NCBI GenBank assembly: GCA_018304425.1
Contig: JAGVWE010000004.1
Span: 249,189 to 313,188 of the forward strand
Source: Candidatus Iainarchaeum sp.
GTDB lineage: Archaea; Iainarchaeota; Iainarchaeia; Iainarchaeales; UBA10219
Length of the DNA stretch: 64,000 nucleotides
Reading direction: 5' to 3'
In this document: piece by piece, positions 19,178 through 27,500 of the stretch
Position numbering within the stretch: position 1 is the first letter of the stretch
Layout of the letters: every line of letters begins with the position of its first letter
The notes under the pieces: model-generated
Told to the model about the DNA's origin: nothing
The model's database searches: none
Seen by the model: the letters and a program-made list of their open reading frames with translations, nothing else
Program-made: the position numbers and the translations under genes

Positions 19178-20902
19178 CTATTTTTCCTTGCGCTCGGGCG
19201 CGGGCGCCCTTCCCTCGTCCAGGACGGCCTGCAGCTTCCGCCCCATCATGGCCAGGCACTCGGTAATGGTGAGGCAGGGCGCGTTTTCCGCGTCGCGCTT
19301 GAACGTCAAATGGATGGACTTGAACTCGCCGTCATCGTCGAGGACTCCCTCGGAGCCGTCGGCCTTGACGTCCGAGAACACGGTCAGGTACAGGTCCTTG
19401 GCCGCCACCAGGCTCGGCAACTCGATGTTGTTGAACTTGCCGACTTCCACGGGGCACTGTACTGCGGCAGAAACCGAACCCATGGTTCGGTTCACACAGT
19501 CGTTGGCCGTGACATAATAGTAGCCCGATGAAATGCCCAAGTCTTTCCCGCTGTTGAGGTTCAACGGCATGGTGGCCTGGCCCGGCACCTTTGCCTTGTA
19601 GCCCGTGAGTTCCGGAATTTTCCGGCCGGCCTTGACCTCGATGTCCATGACGTCGTTGTGGAACAAGCCGGTTCCACTCTTCTTCGCGTTGAAGTACACG
19701 GGCTTGTTCTCGATCACGGACTCGAAGAAGACCACGAAGTTCCGTGCGGAGAGCTCGCATTCCTTCTTGGCGTTGATGACCTCCGCGGAGCAAACGACGT
19801 CCGCGGGTTCCCCGTACACGCCCTGCTGCCAGATGGAGACGTCCAAGGGCTTGGCCTCGCGTTTCCCGAACTTGAGCGTGATGACCGCAATCTCGTTGGC
19901 GGACAAGACGCCCTTGCCGTCCTCCCCTGGCTCGAAGTTGCTGAACACCAAAACCTGCATTGCGTCGTCCGTCAACTGGTTCAAAGGCTTGCCGTTCACG
20001 GTGTCCACCAGTACCGTGCAGTCCACGACCTCGCCCCTCGCCACGCAGTTCCTGCTGACATCGTTGACCACGTAATAGCCGCCGGTGTCCTTCAAGTCCA
20101 TGGAAGTCGAAGTAAAGGGAATGGCTTTCCGCGCAATGGGGTCAAAGGGCGCGCCCGCGCCTGGCTGGCCCTGCAGGCCCTGCTGGAGGCGGTTGAGGTA
20201 AAAGTATACCCTCGGCGGCTTGGGGTTGGTCATGGGCACGCCTTCCAGCACCAGCTTGAAGGGCGCGCGCTCCAAGGGCTTCTGCTTCAACGACAACTCG
20301 ATGACTCCATCCGGCCCCAGCACAAAGGATTCGCTGCCCTGCTCGACTCCCTTGACCGTTACCTTGAGCCCCTTCTGGTTGAGCTGGGTGGCCTCCGGTT
20401 TGTTGGCCAGCTTGTTTTCGAGGAACGCCTTGCCCCGTGCGCTGACGATTATCCTCGCGCCATCGACGTCCACGGCATTGCCTTCCACGTCCAGGTCCAG
20501 CATGATTTTCGCGCTCTCCGTGCCCGGAACCACGTTCCAGGCATCCATGTCGCGTTTCTCAAACGTCAAAAAGTATTCCGCTTCGTCGTCTTCCTTCCAC
20601 GTCCGCATGGTGCCCCACAGGGCTTCCATTCCCGGGATGCCGAACGCGAAATCCCATTGGTCGGCTTTGTCGTAGACCCGCATGAGCGTGATGGACAACA
20701 CGTCGCGGCCGCCATAGGTTGCCTTCAAGGCCTGGCCCTGCTGCAGGGTGCAGCCGCCCCCGCCATACCAGTTCGTGAAATCGGCTTGGCCTTCCAAACC
20801 ACCCGCCGCCGACTGGTTCAAGGGCAACGCGCACTCCGCGGCCGCGTTGGCCGCGAACAAGGCCAGGGCCAGGAACGCCACCCAAACCATGCGTGCCCTC
20901 AT
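19178..20902 (-). CDS. Secreted protein with internally repeated beta domain (574 aa)
   Basis: A classical signal peptide is visible (MRARMVWVAFLALALFAANAAA, then ECALPL), with no other membrane helix, so the protein should be released or surface-bound. Two segments resemble each other. One reads GYYVVNDVSRNC...CTVLVD...LVFSNF...GVLSANEIAVITLKFGKR; the other reads GYYYVTANDC...CPVEVG...LTVFSDV...GVLDDDGEFKSIHLTFKR. This points to a duplicated domain with a conserved disulphide. The ATG abuts the stop of the preceding gene (TTTAAATG), so translation of the 208-aa and 574-aa genes is probably coupled. No enzyme family was recognised. It may be a partner of the neighbouring giant surface proteins. 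Confidence 0.82.
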   Translation of the reverse strand: MRARMVWVAFLALALFAANAAAECALPLNQSAAGGLEGQADFTNWYGGGGCTLQQGQALKATYGGRDVLSITLMRVYDKADQWDFAFGIPGMEALWGTMRTWKEDDEAEYFLTFEKRDMDAWNVVPGTESAKIMLDLDVEGNAVDVDGARIIVSARGKAFLENKLANKPEATQLNQKGLKVTVKGVEQGSESFVLGPDGVIELSLKQKPLERAPFKLVLEGVPMTNPKPPRVYFYLNRLQQGLQGQPGAGAPFDPIARKAIPFTSTSMDLKDTGGYYVVNDVSRNCVARGEVVDCTVLVDTVNGKPLNQLTDDAMQVLVFSNFEPGEDGKGVLSANEIAVITLKFGKREAKPLDVSIWQQGVYGEPADVVCSAEVINAKKECELSARNFVVFFESVIENKPVYFNAKKSGTGLFHNDVMDIEVKAGRKIPELTGYKAKVPGQATMPLNLNSGKDLGISSGYYYVTANDCVNRTMGSVSAAVQCPVEVGKFNNIELPSLVAAKDLYLTVFSDVKADGSEGVLDDDGEFKSIHLTFKRDAENAPCLTITECLAMMGRKLQAVLDEGRAPAPERKEK

Positions 20903-21529
20903 TTAAACGCCTCCACAAGCCGTTTCAAGGCCTTTCACGGCTTCCAGTCGCTGGACGTGCCGGGCTTCCTCGGCCGCGACATCCAAGCCCAACTCCGCGA
21001 ACCCCAATCGTTCGCTCTCGTTTGGGTACTCAGCCAAAAAGTTGCCGTACTGCAGGGCATAGCTTTTCAGCGCCTGCAACCGCTTCGCGCCAAAGCCATC
21101 GCGTTCCCTGAACAAGGCCAGGCTCGAACAGTAGTCGCTGAACGCGAGGCCATCGATTCGGGCCACGCGCGCGTTGTACGCTTCCTCGTTCAACCCAGCG
21201 TCCGCCATCGAAGCATACACCCCGGCCAGTTCAGCGGTTGCCTTGCTGTCCGCCTTGCCGGTTGCGGCCGAAAATTTTTCCTTCAACGCCTGCCACTCGC
21301 TTTCCGCCAAAGCGGCCGCCGAAAAGTCGAGGCCCACCGCCTGGATCCCTTTTTCCGACCAATAACCATTCAATTCATCCGTGGAAACGCTGCCCCCCAC
21401 CCTTGGAAGGTTGATGTCAGTCTTCACGTTCGCGCCCGTTCCCCCCGTGTCCTGCCTGGGAGCCGTGTTGTACAGGTAGGCGGCCACGGCCAGCAACCCC
21501 ACCACGAGCACGATTTTTCCCAGCTTCAT
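20903..21529 (-). CDS. Membrane-anchored extracytoplasmic protein (208 aa)
   Basis: A short N-terminal signal anchor (MKLGKIVLVVGLLAVAAYLYN) is followed by a low-complexity linker (TAPRQDTGGTG) and an alpha-helical, Ala/Glu-rich domain with one internal Cys and one near the C-terminus. It is the first gene of a probable 208-574 aa pair, and its stop codon abuts the next start. An AAAGGCGG stretch just upstream of the ATG may serve as a ribosome site, with strong TATA-like DNA beyond it. The family was not recognised. Confidence 0.75.
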   Translation of the reverse strand: MKLGKIVLVVGLLAVAAYLYNTAPRQDTGGTGANVKTDINLPRVGGSVSTDELNGYWSEKGIQAVGLDFSAAALAESEWQALKEKFSAATGKADSKATAELAGVYASMADAGLNEEAYNARVARIDGLAFSDYCSSLALFRERDGFGAKRLQALKSYALQYGNFLAEYPNESERLGFAELGLDVAAEEARHVQRLEAVKGLETACGGV

Positions 21530-21562
21530 CGTTTTCCGCCTTTAATAACATTACTTGGTGAA

Positions 21563-21578
21563 CTTATATAAATATACT
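21563..21578 (-). promoter_or_regulatory. TATA-like promoter element upstream of the 208-aa gene
   Basis: A long AT-rich box (minus strand GTATATTTATATAAGT) is centred about 41 nt from the ATG at 21529, giving a predicted leader of about 15 nt that could hold the AAAGGCGG ribosome site. Confidence 0.45.
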
Positions 21579-21598
21579 TCGGCTTTGCCCCTTGCCCC

Positions 21599-24500
21599 TC
21601 ACGTGGCCCGCGTGGCGTTCCACCGGGTATACGTGTCATATAACTCGTCCAGGTCCGGCTCGGCAGGCGCGCGGTACTTCTTGCCATAGGCTTGCAGGAC
21701 GCACGCAAACTGCTGGGCTTCTTCTCCGGGGCAAGCAGCCAGCAGGGACTTGACTTCCCCGGCCGCGCAGTCAAAGCTCTCGGCAAGGCCCTTGAACTTG
21801 GGGTCGGGCTTGCCGCACCCCGTGATGTACTCGTAATTGGTTTTCGCGCCCAGGTCCGTTTGCCAGATGCCGAGGACGATCAGCAGGGCCTCTGGCACCC
21901 CGGCTTTTGCCGCTATCTCCGTCGAGTGATGCCCAATGGCTTCGTAATAGGTTTTCACGTACCTTGCTTCCGTTTTTCCTTTTTCGCCCCACAACCCGGC
22001 GTTGGGCCGCAAATTGTGCAGGGCCTTGGAAACGTCCTTGTCAAACGCCTTGCCCGTGCAGTCCTCGAGCTTCTTGCTCTGGTCCACCGCTGCTAGGTCC
22101 GTTACGAGTGAAATCTTTTTCTCGACGAAGTCGCCCACGCGCTTCATGGTCACCTTGTAGGTCTCGCCCCGCTTGAACTTCTCGTCCGGCATCTCCGCCG
22201 TCACAACCTTTCCGTCCGGCGTCTTCACGGTCGCGGACGCGACAATGCTTTCCGTGGGAGTAATGGGTTCGGCGGCGAACTGCCAGTACGCTTCCCAAGC
22301 CAGCAACCCCATGAACTGCGCGAACAACCCGGAAACCACGCCGCCCAACAACTTCAAGGCGCCCTTGCCGCTCGCCTTCAAGATAGTGTCAGTAAAGAAT
22401 TTCTTGATGGCCCCCGAGCCCTTGCCCTTGACTCCGGTCTTCCGCATTTCCTCGAGGATGTCTTTCATGATTTTTTCCTCTTTTTCGCCGAGGGCAACGG
22501 ATTCCTTGGCTGAAAGGGTTTGAACACCGGCCAGCGCACTCCACACGGTTTTCTCGGCTTTCACCACATCAGCCACCCTTGCATTGACGGCGGCGGTGAG
22601 CTGGTTTTTGGCAATGCTGCCATTGCTGGTCCACACCGCGTCGCGCAAGGCATGCTCTACTTCCTGCCTCACCGCTGCCCTAAAGGGCGTTGCGCCAGGC
22701 GTTGGAATAAGGCCCCCACCTGCCTTGGTTTCAATGGCATCCACAATCTTGGGCGCAAGTTCATCCGACCACTGCATAATCTGGGCATTGCCGCCTGGAC
22801 TGAAATCGGTTACGTTCCAGCCACCCACGTTCCTTCCCGGCGTAAAAGTTCGCAGCATGTTCTTGGTGTTGATGTTGTCAGGAAGGATTGCACTCTTGAA
22901 CGCCGCTTCCACGTTCTCGCTCGTCAGCTTTTTCAACGCGGCTTCGTCGGCTTCCGTGATGAGTTTCCTCGCCTCTGCCCTGAGCGCCGTGTCGAAGTGA
23001 CCCGCCCTGAATGCGGGCCGGTTGAGAACCACGGGGGCCACTTCCTGCCGCGCCTTCAACAAGGCTTCCTGCAACTCCGTTTCAGTCAACTGCTTGCCTT
23101 TCGTGTAATAGTTGTCGAACAAGTATTTCTCGAGTTCTTCCGCGTACTCCCTGTTGAAAGTTTTCCTGGCGGTTTTGTCCAATGAATCCAGTTGCGCGGT
23201 CCACCGGGCGTTGCTTTCAGCGGTGGCAAGCTCTTCCGATACCTGGCCAAAGATTTTTTTGGCGCTTTTTTCGGTCAACGGCTTCTTCAGCTCCGGGATG
23301 ACCAATTCCTTGGCCGCGCCCTCGGCGCCAGCCAGTTTGGCCCCCTCTTCCACGGCTTCCTTGACCGCGGCCTCTCCGCCGCCGGCCGCAGCCGCCTTCT
23401 CCAATGCCGTGCCAGTAACCCTCCGGATGGTGGCCGGGATGGCCGGAATCACTACCTTGCCGGCCGAACTGCCAATGCCCACCGTCACCAGCATGTCCTC
23501 GGTCTTGCTCTTGAAGTCCTCCAAGTCCTTTCCGCTCGCCTTTCCGCTGGCAATCTGTTCGGCCTGCGCCTGGAAGTCCGCCACCTGTTTTTCGGTCACG
23601 GTTTCCGGCGAACCCAAACCAACGGTGCGCTTGGCAGTCGAGTAAACCCCGGAACCCGCCTTGGAAATCGTGGTTCCCACCTTGCCCAAGACGCCGGCGT
23701 AATCCAAGCCAGCGACGCCAACGGGAACTATGCAGTCCCAGAAGAAGCTAAAGGCCCCCACCGGGAAGCCGGCCGCAGCCGCAATGAACTTGGCGCTCCC
23801 GCACCCGACCAGGAAGACGCCCAGGCCGCCGAACTTCTGCAACGTGAACTTCTTGTCATACGCAGTCTGCCCCTCGGCCGGCGCGTCCGCCAAAATCTTG
23901 GTGGCGTCGTCCATCCGCGCCTTGGCGTCCTCGAGGTTCTTCAAGTTGCTCAACGTGATTTCGTCGGGGCCGCCCTTCCAGCCCAGGGTGGCATACAATT
24001 CCTTGGTCTCGCCATCCGCTAGCGGTTCCTTGGCGATGCGGTCCATGAAGTCATAGGGGTGCAGGGCGCACACCTGCAGGGAAACGGTTCCGTCCTTCGC
24101 GGCCTTCTTGGCGTGCACCGCGGACTGCGCGCCCAACACGAGCTTCTTGCCCTGCACCATCTGCGCGTGCGCGTCGCCCAACGCGCACACCTGGAAGTTC
24201 TTGTAATAGCGGCCCTTCAAGTCCTTTTCCTTCAAGTCCATGGCGGAAAACGCCTGCGCGCCCACTTCTTCCTTCCGGGTTTCCTCAAAGGGCTTGCCGC
24301 GGTACACCCGTTGCTCGCGGTTCTCCACCTGGGCCTGCACGTAGAATTCCTTCAAGCCGTTGAACGCCGTTTCCTGCTTCACCGACACCTTGACCGGCTC
24401 GGAGACGTCGCTGAACACGTTGAAGTCACAGCACGCGGTGTTCTGGCTGACCGTCAACGGGTTCGGGCAGGCGTTGAGCTCCAGTTGCCCGATTTTCTCG

Positions 24501-27500
24501 GTGGACTTCAACCAGAACGCGTTCTCGTTGTCCGTGATGCAGCCATCGATTTTGCGCTCGCTGAGCTCCCGCATGGCCAGCGCCGCGCTCTGCACGATTT
24601 GCTTTTCGACCTTGGCCTTCGCGGCCTCCTCGCCGCCCTCGAAGTCCTTCACCAACGCGTTAATCGTCATCTTCTGGCCGGCCTCCGTGGAGCGAATCAG
24701 GTCGAGTTTGACGAGGTAGCCCTGCGTGTCCCCGGTGGCCAAGCGCACCCGGTTGAATTCCGGCTCGCCTTTCCGGACCCGCTTGTCCGAGTTGAACAGG
24801 GAGGACGCGAACTCCTTGGCCAGGCCCTCCATTTTGTCGTCCGCATAAGTCACCAGGCCGGGCCAGGCGTTCCGCGTGTTGTCCGCCGAGTAGCCCGCGT
24901 CCAGGGGCAGGAACGCCATCGCGTTCTGGATTTTGTTCTCGCATTGCTGGGTCAACTGCCGCACGTTTTCGCCTTCCTCCAATTCAGAGCGCAAATCCAG
25001 GTAAACATCCATGGCATCTGTAATCATTCTCCCGCCCTGCACCTTGACCGCGCCCGACAGCCGGGCCTTGTAGAGGCCGCAGCCCTCGAAGGCGTCGGAG
25101 AAGAAGAGCTGCTTGCCGTAGCCCGTGGCCAGGCTCTGCCGGTACTCGTCTTCCGTGGCCGGGAACTTGACGTTGTAGGCGTTCAACTCCGGGGCCTTCT
25201 TCGCGAAGCCGTCCTTCAACGCTTCCACGCTGAGCACGTCGTTCGCGAAATAGACTTCGAACTTGTCGGGCCGCAAGCCCAGGTTCTCGAACAGGCAATA
25301 GCCTTCGTTGAGGGCCGCGTTGTCCGCATAGCAACCCGTGTTCGCGACCTCGTTCTTGTAGTGCGCGGTAATCTGCTTCTGCGCGTCCCGCAGCTTTTCC
25401 TGGATGCGCTTGGCCAGGAACTGGCCCAACTGCTCGGCATCGCAGTAAGCCTTGTCGCAGTCCGCCTGCTTCGCGATTTTGGGGAAGGAAACCTTTTTCC
25501 GCTCGTTTTTGTCGCACACCGGGATTTCCTCGGGCTCGGTGGCGGCCTCGCCTTTGAGCGTGGCCGACTTGCCCAACTCCAGCTGCACGCTGATTGGCTG
25601 CGAGGAAACGAATTTGTTGCTGCGCACCAGCAACGCGCGCAAGTACACCGGCACCGGGCTCGACGTGAAGTAGGCCTCGTTCTTCTTGAGCGTCAAATTG
25701 ACCGTGGTCGAGGCCCCGGGGAAGAGCACCGTGTCCTTGACCGCCAAATCCAGTTCGTTGGCGCCAATCCGCTTGGGTTCCGCGCCCAAAACCCGGACCT
25801 CTTCCGCGCAACTGTTCTTGACGGTCAGGGCTTCCTGCAAGGCCCCTTCCGTGGCCCGCTTGGACTTGAACTCAATAAACGCGGGACTGACCACCAGGCA
25901 TTGCTTGGGCGAGATGTGCACCGTGACAATTATGGGGCCGAAGTCATGGGTTTTCCCGTTGATGATGCCCCGCATCCCGATCTCCTGGACGTCCAGGGGA
26001 GTGGTCTTCTCGGTCCGCTGCGCCCTCGCCACCACGTAATAGGGGGGCATGAGGCTCTGGCCCCGCCGCAGCACCTGCACCGGGAACTTGGGCTCAATCT
26101 CGATCTTGGCGTTCCCGGACTGGAACCTTCCCCCCACCGAGAAGCTGAGGTTCTGGATGTCCGCGTACCCCACGTTGGTCGCATAAATGGGCACCGTGAC
26201 CTTGGCCTCTCCCACGCCAGTATCCGACAGGTAAACGTCGATGTTCCTGGACACCTGCAAGGCAGAGTCCTTGTTCCACAACACGACTTCCAAGGGCAGG
26301 GACTTCGACAACAAGTCGCTCCTGAACCACACGTCGTAGAGGAACCGCTGCTTTTCCGCGTAATTCCGTTCCAGTTCGTTGACCACGCTGACGTTGATGG
26401 TCCGGGTGTCGGTCTGGCTTCCCGCCGGCCCCAGCAAGAGGTTTTCAACGGCCACGCGGATGCTCTGGTCAGGCACCCCCACCGGCACCACGGCTGACTG
26501 CAACTCGACTTCCGTGGCGCACTTGTTTTTCGCCGTAATCTGCACGGCCTGCGTGCTCGCCGGCTCGGTCAACAGGTAGGTCACGAGCCGCGCCGAACTG
26601 AATTCCACGCAGTTGGGGTCCAGCGGCCGGTTGTAGTCCAGCACCACCCGCGTCTGCGCTTCGACGCGGAACTTGCCAAAAATCCGTCCCCTGAAAATCA
26701 CGTCGGCTTCGCCGTGCGCGCGCTCGGCCTTGCCGCTGTACTCGCCTGCCACCGTCACCTTGCCACTGGCATTGGGTTCAATCGCGTTCGGCGGCGTAAC
26801 CCGCAGGTCCAGGTCCTCCGGGAAGTCCCCTATCTTCACGACTTCAACGGTGAGGTCCTGCACGCGGTCCGAAGAGGTATTCCGCAAGTCGAACCGCTCG
26901 TCCGCGTTCTTCTGCCCCTTGGGGATGTTGACTTCCACGGCTTGCGGCGCCGTTAACACCCCGTCCCGGCCTATTTCGACCACGCCTTCCAGGGGCTTAT
27001 AGTCGGCCGCGTTGGCCGTGAACCGCAGGGTTCCCGCGGGAAAAGCGTTCTTGACTAGGTACAAGCCGTTCAAGCCCTTGTTCACGGTGCCCGTGCCCTG
27101 GATGACCCGCAGGGGCGCGTTGCCTTCGCCGTAGAACGTCAGGACCGCCCGCTCAACAAAGGAACCGTCCCCGGCCTTCAACAAGACCGTGAAGTCCTGT
27201 CCGACCAGGACGCGGTCGGGCGAGACCGTGGCCGTCATGCCCTGGTCCTGGCTGACCTCGAAGTTGAAGTTCTGCGTCACCGCGCTCACGGCCGAAATCA
27301 ATTGCACGGTCAAGGCCGCCGAACCCTTTTCCACGGCCTTGAAGTAGAGCCGCACCTGGACCGGGCCGCCCGGCAAGACCTTCAAGTCCTTGGCCGTGAG
27401 GTCCGTGTCCGTCGAATCCTTATCCGGGAAGTCCGCGAACTGTTCCACGCCGTAACCCGTGAAGAAAATCTTGGGCGCGTTCCTCGAAGTCGCGCCCTTG

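Noticed and set aside
24059-26497. 812-codon open frame on the plus strand
   Set aside because: Antisense shadow of paralogue D.
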